Positions 56,704 through 64,000 of a DNA stretch of 64,000 bases are shown in pieces; position 1 is the stretch's first letter, and every line of letters starts with the position of its first letter. The notes under the pieces are model-generated. The model searched no databases. It was not told the origin of the DNA and saw nothing but the letters and a program-made list of their open reading frames with translations. Both the position numbers and the translations under genes were made by a program. Location of the stretch: the NCBI RefSeq assembly GCF_003206065.1, contig NZ_PZJQ01000004.1, forward strand, positions 494,864 through 558,863. Reading direction: 5' to 3'. The DNA comes from Salinicola halimionae. GTDB lineage: Bacteria; Pseudomonadota; Gammaproteobacteria; Pseudomonadales; Halomonadaceae.

Positions 56704-56946
56704 GTGTCAGATTTTTCCGAAGAGTTTCGCATGCCCAAGGGATGCCCCAACTGTGGCAACCATATGATGAAGGTCTCGCAGGCCAAATCACCGGATGATC
56801 AGGTGTACTGCACGTCCTGCAATACGGAAGTCTGCGCGTGGGAAGAGGCTGAGCGAATCCTGGCAGAGACGCCGCGCAGCGAGTCCGAGCAGTTGATCGA
56901 GGATGTCATGAACAATAAGAAGCCTTCCGAGGATGATGATCGATAG
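56704..56946 (+). CDS. Small zinc-ribbon protein of unknown function
   Basis: An 80-residue protein. A zinc ribbon has Cys pairs CPNC and CTSC (residues about 14-17 and 37-40), then an acidic helical tail ending SEDDDR. The start is GTG 56704 with AAGGAG upstream. The function is unknown; protein-protein or nucleic-acid contact is possible. It ends in a strong terminator shared with the convergent PhoH gene. Confidence 0.75.
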   Translation: MSDFSEEFRMPKGCPNCGNHMMKVSQAKSPDDQVYCTSCNTEVCAWEEAERILAETPRSESEQLIEDVMNNKKPSEDDDR

Positions 56947-56967
56947 CGGTGACGATAACTCATCATG

Positions 56968-56996
56968 AAAACGCCCTGGCCAAGCCAGGGCGTTTT
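56968..56996. terminator. Bidirectional Rho-independent terminator
   Basis: AAAACGCCCTGG (56968-56979), loop CCAAG, then CCAGGGCGTTTT (56985-56996). This perfect 12-bp stem with A- and T-tracts lies between the zinc-ribbon gene and the convergent PhoH gene. Confidence 0.9.
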
Positions 56997-57044
56997 ACGT
57001 TCGGTGGACAATGAGGGAAAGAGACTAAATAGGGGGCAGAGAGG

Positions 57045-58460
57045 CTACAGTAGCTCCTCCGCGGCCAGCGCGAGTCTCGAGCGCTCGACGCTTTTCAGGG
57101 TGATATGACCGGCATGCGGCCAGTCACGGAAGCGTTCCACAACGGCTGCCATGCCACAGCTGTTGGCCGTCAGGTAGGGTGTATCGATCTGTCCCACGTT
57201 GCCCAGACAGACGATCTTGGTATTGCGTCCGGCGCGGGTAATCAGAGATTTAAGTTGTTTGGGGGTGAAATTCTGGGCCTCGTCGATGATCAGGAAAGTG
57301 TCGTTGAGCGTGCGTCCGCGCATGAACGTAGGGGAGCGGATCTGCACGCGAGAGCCGATCAGTTGCCGGGTCGCGCCATCGTTCCAGCTCGACGAGCCCT
57401 CACGCTCGTCGCGTAACAGGTTGTCCATGTTGTCGTGGAAGGCGCCCATCCACGGCGACATCTTCTCTTCCTCGGTCCCCGGTAGAAAACCGATATCTTC
57501 CCCCATGGGAATCGGCGCCCGGGTGAAAACGATGCGCTCGAACTGTTTACCGTCCAGCGTTTGCTGCAGGGCGGCTGCCAGGGTCATGAAGGTCTTGCCG
57601 GTACCGGCGCTGCCGGCGAGGGTGAGGAAGTCGATGGACGGATCCATCAACAGGTTGAGGGCGAAGTTCTGACGGCTGTCGTGCGCATGCACGCCCCAGA
57701 CACCGCCGTGATGACGATAGTTGGTCAGCAGCTGCAGGGTAGCCTTGTGCGGCCCGTGTCCACGTACGATCGCCTCGAATTCCGCACCGTTGTCGCTATC
57801 GGAGACGAGCATCCCCACGTGCCAGTCTTCGGGGATGCGGCCCTCGAGATGATAGAAAGTATGGCCATCGGTACGCTCGACCATCACCTCCACATCCAAC
57901 GATTCCCATAGGCTGTGACCGTCGCGGCCGGCATCGGCGTAGACTTTCGCGCCTTCGATCATGGCGTCGAGATCGTCGAACGCCTTGTCATTGAGATAGT
58001 CTTCGACCGGCACGTTGAGGGCCGCGGCCTTGACCCGCAGGTTGATGTCCTTGGTGACCAGCGTGACGGAGGCATCGGGGCGTTCATCGCGTAGCCGACA
58101 GGTTTCGGCAAGGATGCGGTTGTCCGGAGAGTTCTCCAGCGTCTCCAGCGGAGCCAGATCCTGGTAACAGAGAAAGCGCAGCCGGCCGGCCGGGCCGCCG
58201 GTGATTCGGGGAATGGGGATGCCTTGCTGAATTTCCTGCGGGGTCACGTGGGCAGTTAGATCGGACAGAGTGCGGCTGATCTGGCGTGCCGTTCTCGCGA
58301 TCTCGCGCATTCCATTTTTGTGTTTGTCGAGCTCCTCGAGCACGGTCATGGGGATGACGACGTCATGCTCTTCGAAGTGATAGAGGGCTGCTGGGTCGTG
58401 AATCAGGACATTGGTGTCCAGTACGTAGAGCCTGTTCGCTTTCTTGTCGATTCGTACCAT
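57045..58460 (-). CDS. PIN-domain PhoH-family ATPase (YlaK-like)
   Basis: A 471-residue protein. The N-terminal PIN nuclease-like domain has YVLDTNVLIHDPAAL (about 10-24) with acidic residues for metal. The C-terminal PhoH ATPase domain has Walker A AGSAGTGKTFMTL, Walker B FLIIDEAQNF, and VCLGNVGQID. PIN-PhoH proteins are implicated in RNA processing or decay. ATG 58460 is chosen; AGGAG lies eleven bases upstream, and a TTG six bases earlier is an alternative. The frame continues to 58673 without homology. Confidence 0.9.
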   Translation of the reverse strand: MVRIDKKANRLYVLDTNVLIHDPAALYHFEEHDVVIPMTVLEELDKHKNGMREIARTARQISRTLSDLTAHVTPQEIQQGIPIPRITGGPAGRLRFLCYQDLAPLETLENSPDNRILAETCRLRDERPDASVTLVTKDINLRVKAAALNVPVEDYLNDKAFDDLDAMIEGAKVYADAGRDGHSLWESLDVEVMVERTDGHTFYHLEGRIPEDWHVGMLVSDSDNGAEFEAIVRGHGPHKATLQLLTNYRHHGGVWGVHAHDSRQNFALNLLMDPSIDFLTLAGSAGTGKTFMTLAAALQQTLDGKQFERIVFTRAPIPMGEDIGFLPGTEEEKMSPWMGAFHDNMDNLLRDEREGSSSWNDGATRQLIGSRVQIRSPTFMRGRTLNDTFLIIDEAQNFTPKQLKSLITRAGRNTKIVCLGNVGQIDTPYLTANSCGMAAVVERFRDWPHAGHITLKSVERSRLALAAEELL

Positions 58461-58772
58461 CGGCAAAAGCACTCCTGTGAGTTCAAGGCTTCTCGACCCT
58501 GACGGAGTGCGGTGACAGACCGCTATCAGCCGACTCATTCCGTCAGTGCCACGATCGTTCGAACGTAAAGACTGTGTCGGCTTTACCTCTCTGACGGATG
58601 AAGTCAATACCAGAATGGCTCGATGCGATCCAAAGTGCACCCCTTTTTGCGTGTTGGCATCGAAAATAATCATTGCCTATCGACAGGGCATGAGCCGGCG
58701 AATTACCACGCTCCAGTTGGAATCGGCTTGCAGCGCCGCAATAATGGGCCTTCAATCCCGAGGAGCCGATTC
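58461..58772. other. Divergent intergenic region between the PIN-PhoH and nudF genes
   Basis: There are 312 bp without a supported gene; both flanking frames extend into it without a ribosome-binding site. It must contain both promoters. A run AAATAATCATTG near 58665 is AT-rich but too poor a match to call a Fur box. Confidence 0.45.
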
Positions 58773-59399
58773 ATGGATCGAGCCATTGCACCGATCAATC
58801 GCTTCGATGTCGAAGACGTCGAACGAATCGAGGATCAGCAGCTGTATTCAGGTTTCTTCGGACTGGAAAAACGTCGTTTGCGTCATCGCCAATTCAACGG
58901 CGAGTGGAGCGAGACGATTGATCGCGAGGTTCATGTTCGCCGGGATGCGGTGGGCGTACTACTCTACGATCCAGCCTGCGACAAGGTCGTTCTAGTCGAG
59001 CAGATTCGCGCAGGCGCCCTGGATGATGCCGTCTCGCCGTGGAAGCTGGAGCCGGTCGCCGGATTGGTGGAAGCAGGGGAAACCCCCGCGGATGTGGCTC
59101 GCCGGGAGGCGCAGGAGGAGGCGGGCTGCGACATCACCGAGCTGATCGAGCTCCATCGTTACTACCCAAGCCCAGGCGCCTGTACCGAACAGGTCACCCT
59201 GTTCTGTGGTCTGATCGACAGTACGGGGATCGGCGGCGTACACGGTGTGGAAGACGAACACGAGGATATTCTGGTTCACGTCATGTCGTTTCCCGAGGCC
59301 TGGGATCGACTGATGGCGGGACAATTGGACAATGCCATGGCGTTGATTGGCTTTCACTGGCTGGCACGCGAGCGAGCCACCCTGAGAGCCAAGGTCTAG
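58773..59399 (+). CDS. nudF: ADP-ribose pyrophosphatase
   Basis: A 208-residue Nudix hydrolase. The Nudix box G-x5-E-x7-REUxEExGU is intact as GLVEAGETPADVARREAQEEAG (about 97-118). The N-terminal dimerisation part fits NudF/ADPRase. It cleaves ADP-ribose to AMP and ribose 5-phosphate. ATG 58773 has GAGGAG seven bases upstream. It heads a nudF-yqiB-cpdA set, the same order as in E. coli. Confidence 0.94.
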   Translation: MDRAIAPINRFDVEDVERIEDQQLYSGFFGLEKRRLRHRQFNGEWSETIDREVHVRRDAVGVLLYDPACDKVVLVEQIRAGALDDAVSPWKLEPVAGLVEAGETPADVARREAQEEAGCDITELIELHRYYPSPGACTEQVTLFCGLIDSTGIGGVHGVEDEHEDILVHVMSFPEAWDRLMAGQLDNAMALIGFHWLARERATLRAKV

Positions 59400-59487
59400 C
59401 GCGAGTGGGCGGCGTTACTGTAGGACGCAGTAGTTGGCCGCCCGATCTTCGGGCTACGTTAAGGCCGTCATGCGCCAGGAGAACTGC

Positions 59488-59934
59488 ATGAGAAAGACTG
59501 CTTACGTAACTGATCTCAAGACGCTCCAGACGGAGTGCAGCAGCAATTACCTGCGGCTCCGCCGTCTTGTCATGAATATGGTGCCGGGGGAGGTCAAGGA
59601 AGTACCGCTTTCGGGTGAACATGCTCGTTTCGGTACGCTGTGGCTAGAGGTGCTCGATCAGGCACCCTATACGACCGTTGCCAGAGTTTCCCAGACTGGC
59701 GTGCTGGATGGCTTCGTCGATTCACCGCGGATGACCGTGCATCTCTACCACGACGCCAATATGGCGGAAGTCACCGATTTTCAGCGACAGCGTCACTTCC
59801 AGGGCCGTTATCGCTACCCCAATCCGCAGATGCACCAGCCGGATGAAAAACTGCAGATCAACCGCTTTCTGGGGGAATGGTTGCAGCACGGCCTGGCTCA
59901 TGGACATGCCGCCGAAGTGCCGGAAACGCCCTGA
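59488..59934 (+). CDS. yqiB: DUF1249 family protein YqiB
   Basis: A 148-residue protein of the DUF1249 family with YVTDLKTLQTECSSNYLRLRRL at the start and the block RMTVHLYHDANMAEVTDFQ. The function is unknown; it is conserved between nudF and cpdA in gammaproteobacteria. AGGAG precedes ATG 59488. Its stop overlaps the cpdA start by one base (TGATG). Confidence 0.92.
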   Translation: MRKTAYVTDLKTLQTECSSNYLRLRRLVMNMVPGEVKEVPLSGEHARFGTLWLEVLDQAPYTTVARVSQTGVLDGFVDSPRMTVHLYHDANMAEVTDFQRQRHFQGRYRYPNPQMHQPDEKLQINRFLGEWLQHGLAHGHAAEVPETP

Positions 59935-60656
59935 TGCGACTGATCCAGATCAGTGATTGCCATTTGCTGGCGGACCCTGAGGGCGCTTCGCGCAGGGGAT
60001 TCCCGTTACGCCAGTTGCATGCCGTCGTCGAGCGGGCGCGGACGCTCAGCCCCGACGTGTTGCTGGTGACCGGTGATATCGCCCAGGACGAGACTTCCGT
60101 TGCCTATCGGCACGCCAGTCAGGCATTCGCTGCCGTGGGGTGCCCGTGGTTCTGGATCCCCGGCAACCATGACCAACCAGAGCTGATGGCCGAATGTCAG
60201 CCGTTCCATGAGGAGATCGATCTCGGCGACTGGCGGGTGCTGCTGCTGGACTCTCGTATCAGCGGCCAACCGGGAGGGGAGTTGGGGCAGCATCAGCTGC
60301 AGCGTCTGGCCCGCCAACTGGAAGCGGACGAGCGGCCGGTATTGGTGGCGTTGCATCATCCGCCGCTGGATGTCGGCTCGGTATGGATGGATGCGATCGG
60401 TCTGAAGGATCGGGATGCACTGTGGCAGACGCTCTCTCCCTACCCTCAGGTCAGGGCAGTGGTCTGCGGGCATATTCATCAGGCTTATGCCGCTTGGCAG
60501 GGCCTTGTGGCCGTTTACGGGTGTCCGGCGACCTCGGATCAGTTTCTGGCGAAAAGTCACGAGTTTGCTACCGATGAAGCGGCCCGGCCCGGTTTGCGAG
60601 TCATTGACCTGCGCGGCGAACGGCTGTCGACGTGGATCGAACGAGTCGATCTCTAG
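59934..60656 (+). CDS. cpdA: 3',5'-cyclic AMP phosphodiesterase CpdA
   Basis: A 240-residue calcineurin-like metallophosphoesterase. All metal-binding motifs are visible: D-x-H in ISDCHLL, GDIAQ, GNHDQPE, HHPPL and CGHIHQAY. CpdA hydrolyses cAMP in the cytoplasm and so tunes Crp activity. ATG 59934 overlaps the yqiB stop; the frame from 59877 lies inside yqiB. In E. coli the next genes are yqiA and parE; here sulfur genes follow instead. Confidence 0.93.
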   Translation: MRLIQISDCHLLADPEGASRRGFPLRQLHAVVERARTLSPDVLLVTGDIAQDETSVAYRHASQAFAAVGCPWFWIPGNHDQPELMAECQPFHEEIDLGDWRVLLLDSRISGQPGGELGQHQLQRLARQLEADERPVLVALHHPPLDVGSVWMDAIGLKDRDALWQTLSPYPQVRAVVCGHIHQAYAAWQGLVAVYGCPATSDQFLAKSHEFATDEAARPGLRVIDLRGERLSTWIERVDL

Positions 60657-60795
60657 TTTTTATAACCAAAAGCGATTTTTGGATCATCTTTGATTCTTTG
60701 ACGTTATTACCAATGTCTCGCTAGGGTGAGCCCTTTAGACACCCATATTCTGTTTTTGCCGTCTGGTATCAGGTGGCGACCGTGAGACATCGACC
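60657..60795 (+). promoter_or_regulatory. cysD upstream region, candidate promoter and CysB site
   Basis: An unusually AT-rich 139-bp spacer. TTGACG (60698-60703) is a good -35 candidate, but the TAGGGT 18 bp later is a poor -10. The stretch ATAACCAAAAGCGATTTTTGG just upstream contains an imperfect inverted repeat. In related bacteria cysDN is activated by CysB binding AT-rich sites of this kind; that is inferred here. Confidence 0.4.
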
Positions 60796-61719
60796 ATGAC
60801 AGCTCCTATCGTCAGCGCCCAGCGCCAGACTCATCTCAAGCAGCTCGAAGCCGAGTCCATTCATATCATCCGTGAAGTCGCCGCCGAGTTCGGTAATCCG
60901 GTCATGCTCTATTCGATTGGCAAGGACTCCTCGGTGATGCTGCATCTGGCACGCAAGGCGTTCCATCCCGGGCCACCGCCGTTCCCGCTGATGCACGTCA
61001 ACACCACCTGGAAGTTCAAGGAAATGATCGAGTTTCGCGACCGTATGGCCGCGGACGTCGGCATGGAGTTGATCGAGCACATCAACGAAGAAGGGCGTGC
61101 CGCCGGTATCAACCCGTTCGATCACGGTAGTGCCAAATATACTGACGTGATGAAGACCCAGTCGCTCAAGCAGGCACTGGACAAGTATGGCTTCGACGCG
61201 GCTTTCGGTGGCGCCCGCCGGGACGAGGAGGCTTCTCGCGCCAAGGAGCGCGTCTATTCGTTCCGCGACAAGCACCATCGCTGGGACCCCAAGAACCAGC
61301 GTCCGGAACTGTGGAATCTCTACAACGGCAAGGTCAACAAGGGCGAATCGATTCGTGTGTTTCCGCTCTCCAACTGGACCGAGCTGGATATCTGGCAATA
61401 CATCTACCTCGAATCGATCCCCATCGTGCCGCTCTACTACTCCGCGCCGCGTCCCGTGGTCGAGCGGGATGGGATGCAGATCATGGTCGACGACGAGCGC
61501 CTACCGCTGGAACCCGGTGAGGTGCCCGAAGAGAAATGGGTACGCTTCCGCACGCTCGGCTGCTATCCGTTGACCGGCGCCGTGGAATCGCGAGCCGCAA
61601 CGCTGCCCGAGATCATTCAGGAGATGCTGCTCACCCGCACCTCTGAACGCTCCGGCCGCGCCATCGACCGCGATCAGGTGGGTTCGATGGAGAAGAAAAA
61701 ACGCGAGGGATATTTCTAA
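60796..61719 (+). CDS. cysD: Sulfate adenylyltransferase subunit 2
   Basis: A 307-residue CysD of the PAPS-reductase/PP-loop family. It contains [21 protein letters not shown] (the SGGKDS-type PP loop), [15 protein letters not shown] and [11 protein letters not shown]. With CysN it makes adenylyl sulfate from ATP and sulfate, the first step of sulfate assimilation. The start ATG 60796 is 139 bp after cpdA. Its TAA is directly followed by the cysN ATG, so the pair is translationally coupled. Confidence 0.97.
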   Translation: MTAPIVSAQRQTHLKQLEAESIHIIREVAAEFGNPVMLYSIGKDSSVMLHLARKAFHPGPPPFPLMHVNTTWKFKEMIEFRDRMAADVGMELIEHINEEGRAAGINPFDHGSAKYTDVMKTQSLKQALDKYGFDAAFGGARRDEEASRAKERVYSFRDKHHRWDPKNQRPELWNLYNGKVNKGESIRVFPLSNWTELDIWQYIYLESIPIVPLYYSAPRPVVERDGMQIMVDDERLPLEPGEVPEEKWVRFRTLGCYPLTGAVESRAATLPEIIQEMLLTRTSERSGRAIDRDQVGSMEKKKREGYF

Positions 61720-63189
61720 ATGGCCCATCAATCTACTCTGATCGCCGACAACATCGGGCAGTATCTGAAAGAGCACGAGCAGAAAGATCTACTGCGCTTC
61801 ATCACCTGTGGCAGTGTCGATGACGGCAAGTCGACCCTGATCGGGCGGCTGCTGCATGATTCCAAGATGATCTACGAAGATCAGCTGGCCGCGATTACCC
61901 AGGCGTCGAAGACCAGCGGCACCACCGGCGACAAGGTCGATCTGGCGCTGCTGGTCGATGGCTTGCAGTCGGAGCGGGAGCAGGGCATCACCATCGATGT
62001 CGCCTATCGCTTCTTTTCCACCGACAAGCGCAAGTTCATCATCGCCGATACCCCGGGTCACGAGCAGTACACCCGCAACATGGCCACCGGCGCTTCCACC
62101 GCGAGTCTGGCGGTAATCCTGATCGATGCGCGTTACGGGGTACAGGTGCAGACCCGGCGCCACAGCTTCATCGCCGATCTGCTGGGTATTCAGCATCTGG
62201 TGATCGCGGTCAACAAGATGGACCTGGTCGGCTACTCCCAGGCACGCTTCGATGAGATCGTCGCCGACTATCGTGAATTTGCCGAGAAGCTCGACGCCAG
62301 GGACATCCGGTTCGTGCCGATGTCGGCACTGGACGGCGACAATGTCGTCAATCGCAGCGAGCACATGCCCTGGTATCGGGTCGACGGCGCGCCCGGCCCC
62401 GCGATGCTCGAGTTGCTCGAGAGCGTCGAGGTCATTCACGACAGCAATCTCTCCGATCTGCGCCTGCCGGTGCAGTACGTCAACCGACCCAATCTCGATT
62501 TTCGCGGCTACTGCGGAACGCTCGAGGCTGGCATCCTGCGCCCGGGGCAGGCGGTCAAGGCGCTGCCGTCGGGCAAGCTTTCCACCATCGATCGCATCGT
62601 AACTTTCGACGGCGATCTGGAGGAAGCCTACCCCGGTCAGGCAATCACCGTCACCCTGACGGACGAGATCGACATTTCCCGCGGCGACTGGCTGGTGGCG
62701 GCTGATGCCGAGGTCGAACAGTCCCGTGCGTTGGCCGCCGATATCGTCTGGATGCATGATGCAGCCCTGGAGCCAGGCCGGCTTTACGATTTCAAGATCG
62801 GTACCCAGGAGATCGCCGGCAAGATCGCGGCGATCGATTACCAGATCGACGTCAACACCCTCGAGCATCATGATGCCGCCAGTCTGCCGCTCAATGCCAT
62901 CGGCCGCTGCCGGGTCGAACTGACCGCCAGTGTGCCGCTGGACGATTACCGCAAAAGCCCCGGCACCGGGAGTTTCGTGGTGATCGACCGTCTGAGCAAC
63001 ATCACGGTGGGCGCAGGTCTGATTCGGGGCGCTGTCGAGGAGTCGACGCATTCTTCAGCGGCGGATGGCGAGGTCGACTGGCAGGCGTTCGAAGTCGAAT
63101 TCAATGCGCTGATCCGTAAGCATTTCCCGCATTGGGAGGCGAAGGATATGGGTGAGTTGCTGAAAGGCGTTTCACGCGAGAGGCGTTAA
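61720..63189 (+). CDS. cysN: Sulfate adenylyltransferase subunit 1 (GTPase)
   Basis: A 489-residue EF-Tu-like GTPase. The P-loop is GSVDDGKST (31-39), G3 is DTPGHEQY, G4 is NKMD, followed by EF-Tu-like beta domains. GTP hydrolysis drives the CysD reaction. It stops after the CysN part; no APS-kinase (CysC) domain is fused and none is seen in the window. The next gene, 166 bp on, is the serine acetyltransferase of cysteine synthesis. Confidence 0.97.
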   Translation: MAHQSTLIADNIGQYLKEHEQKDLLRFITCGSVDDGKSTLIGRLLHDSKMIYEDQLAAITQASKTSGTTGDKVDLALLVDGLQSEREQGITIDVAYRFFSTDKRKFIIADTPGHEQYTRNMATGASTASLAVILIDARYGVQVQTRRHSFIADLLGIQHLVIAVNKMDLVGYSQARFDEIVADYREFAEKLDARDIRFVPMSALDGDNVVNRSEHMPWYRVDGAPGPAMLELLESVEVIHDSNLSDLRLPVQYVNRPNLDFRGYCGTLEAGILRPGQAVKALPSGKLSTIDRIVTFDGDLEEAYPGQAITVTLTDEIDISRGDWLVAADAEVEQSRALAADIVWMHDAALEPGRLYDFKIGTQEIAGKIAAIDYQIDVNTLEHHDAASLPLNAIGRCRVELTASVPLDDYRKSPGTGSFVVIDRLSNITVGAGLIRGAVEESTHSSAADGEVDWQAFEVEFNALIRKHFPHWEAKDMGELLKGVSRERR

Positions 63190-63355
63190 GGGAAAAGGGC
63201 ATCAGCAAGAGAGGCGAGCGTCCAGGCACGAGCAGAGAAGCCATGAGTCGCTTTGAGAAATCGTGGCGATTCCCTGCGACATTTGGCCCAGGCGCCGCCA
63301 GGTGTATCATGCCGCTTCGGCCCGACGCTTGCGTCCGTGATAGAAAGGAACCTCT

Positions 63356-64000
63356 ATGCAACACGTCAACTGGCAGCTCGACGGTATCGTGTCCCAGCTA
63401 CGCGCCACTCGCGAGCAGTGGCGCGCCCAGAACGGTCGAGAGAAAGAGAAGGGTTGTCGTGAATTGCCGTCGCGGCATCGCATTCGGGAAACTCTGGAAT
63501 TCCTGAGCGGGGCCATCTTCCCGATGCGGCTTGGGCCATCGGATCTGCGTAAGGAGAGCGAGGACTTCTACGTCGGTCACACGCTGGATCGTGCGCTCAA
63601 TGCGCTGCACGAGGAAGTGTTGCTCGAGTTGCGCTACATGGCGCGGCTCAACGGCGACAAGGCATCCGAGCATCAAGCGTCGGCGACACAGATCATTCAG
63701 GGCTTCGCGGACGGTCTGCCGAACCTGCGTCGCCGTCTCGACGACGATGTCATGGCGGCATTCTACGGCGACCCGGCCGCGCGCAGCGTCGACGAAGTAC
63801 TGCTTTGCTATCCCGGCGTTCACGCCGTGATCTACCACCGCATTGCCCACTATTTCTATCAGGCGGGAGCTGGACTGGTGGCGCGAATCATCGCCGAGCT
63901 GGCCCACTCCGACACCGGCATCGACATCCATCCCGGTGCGCAGATCGGCGAAGGATTCTTCATCGATCACGGTACCGGTGTGGTTATCGGGGAAACCGCG
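63356..64000 (+). CDS. Serine O-acetyltransferase, EpsC/CysE family (cut by window end)
   Basis: 215 codons are open from ATG 63356 (AAAGGA six bases upstream) to the window edge. The N-terminal helical region (RHRIRETLEFLSGAIFPMRL) and the start of the left-handed hexapeptide fold (YPGVHAVIYHRIAHYFY, then GIDIHPGAQIGEGFFIDHGT) match the EpsC/serine acetyltransferase group. It makes O-acetylserine for cysteine synthesis, consistent with adjacent cysDN. The C-terminus is missing. Confidence 0.92.
   Translation, partial: MQHVNWQLDGIVSQLRATREQWRAQNGREKEKGCRELPSRHRIRETLEFLSGAIFPMRLGPSDLRKESEDFYVGHTLDRALNALHEEVLLELRYMARLNGDKASEHQASATQIIQGFADGLPNLRRRLDDDVMAAFYGDPAARSVDEVLLCYPGVHAVIYHRIAHYFYQAGAGLVARIIAELAHSDTGIDIHPGAQIGEGFFIDHGTGVVIGETA

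Noticed and set aside
58660-58680. AAATAATCATTG near nudF as a possible Fur box
   Set aside because: Only the central nine bases fit; the outer arms do not form an inverted repeat and nearby genes are not iron-related.
61789-63051. 420-codon reverse open frame antisense to cysN
   Set aside because: Shadow of the highly conserved cysN.

Overview
The window is a gene-dense, GC-rich gammaproteobacterial chromosome segment. It most resembles the Halomonadaceae (Halomonas, Salinicola, Kushneria and relatives). That placement is an inference from the monomeric isocitrate dehydrogenase, the complete aerobic glycine betaine catabolic set, the nudF-yqiB-cpdA block and the overall gene style. No rRNA, tRNA, insertion sequence, CRISPR array or prophage was recognised.

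Layout. 1-11.5 kb holds housekeeping and envelope genes: a LysR regulator fragment, a DksA-like zinc-finger protein, UspA, two L,D-transpeptidase-family proteins, a CstA-type transporter, monomeric Icd, a beta-propeller lactonase, topoisomerase IB and a DUF2254 membrane protein. 11.7-16.2 kb is an EfeUOB iron-uptake operon with a second M75 protein and a Fur-like site upstream. 16.5-52.2 kb is a glycine betaine catabolic super-cluster: gbdR; a dipeptidase-like gene, a DUF5943-like gene, dgcA, dgcB, etfA, etfB and a small orphan ORF; gbcA and gbcB; fdhA; soxB, soxD, soxA, soxG and purU. It is interrupted by azlCD, a siderophore-uptake module (fused FecCD permease, binding protein, TonB receptor), tag, and a sugar ABC transporter with a pentulose kinase and a LacI-type regulator. 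52.2-64 kb holds a yybP-ykoY-type manganese riboswitch in front of a TerC/Alx protein, a membrane sulfatase-fold enzyme, an esterase, a DUF938 methyltransferase, a zinc-ribbon protein, a PIN-PhoH ATPase, nudF-yqiB-cpdA, and the sulfur-assimilation genes cysD, cysN and epsC (cut by the window end).

How the genes work together. GbcAB demethylates glycine betaine to dimethylglycine. DgcAB with the dedicated EtfAB converts that to sarcosine, and SoxBDAG converts sarcosine to glycine. Released one-carbon units go through FdhA (formaldehyde) and PurU (10-formyl-THF). GbdR is the expected activator. The Rieske, FeS and flavin enzymes need iron, which gives a plausible but unproven link to the two iron-uptake modules beside them.

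The most unusual observations are: a dipeptidase homologue in the dgc operon that has lost most of its binuclear zinc site; an L,D-transpeptidase with a degenerate second copy of its own domain; an EfeO whose HxxE motif is lost while its M75 paralogue keeps it; a DgcA lacking one expected FeS-cluster cysteine; an 18-bp tandem repeat upstream of a transpeptidase gene; and the manganese riboswitch.
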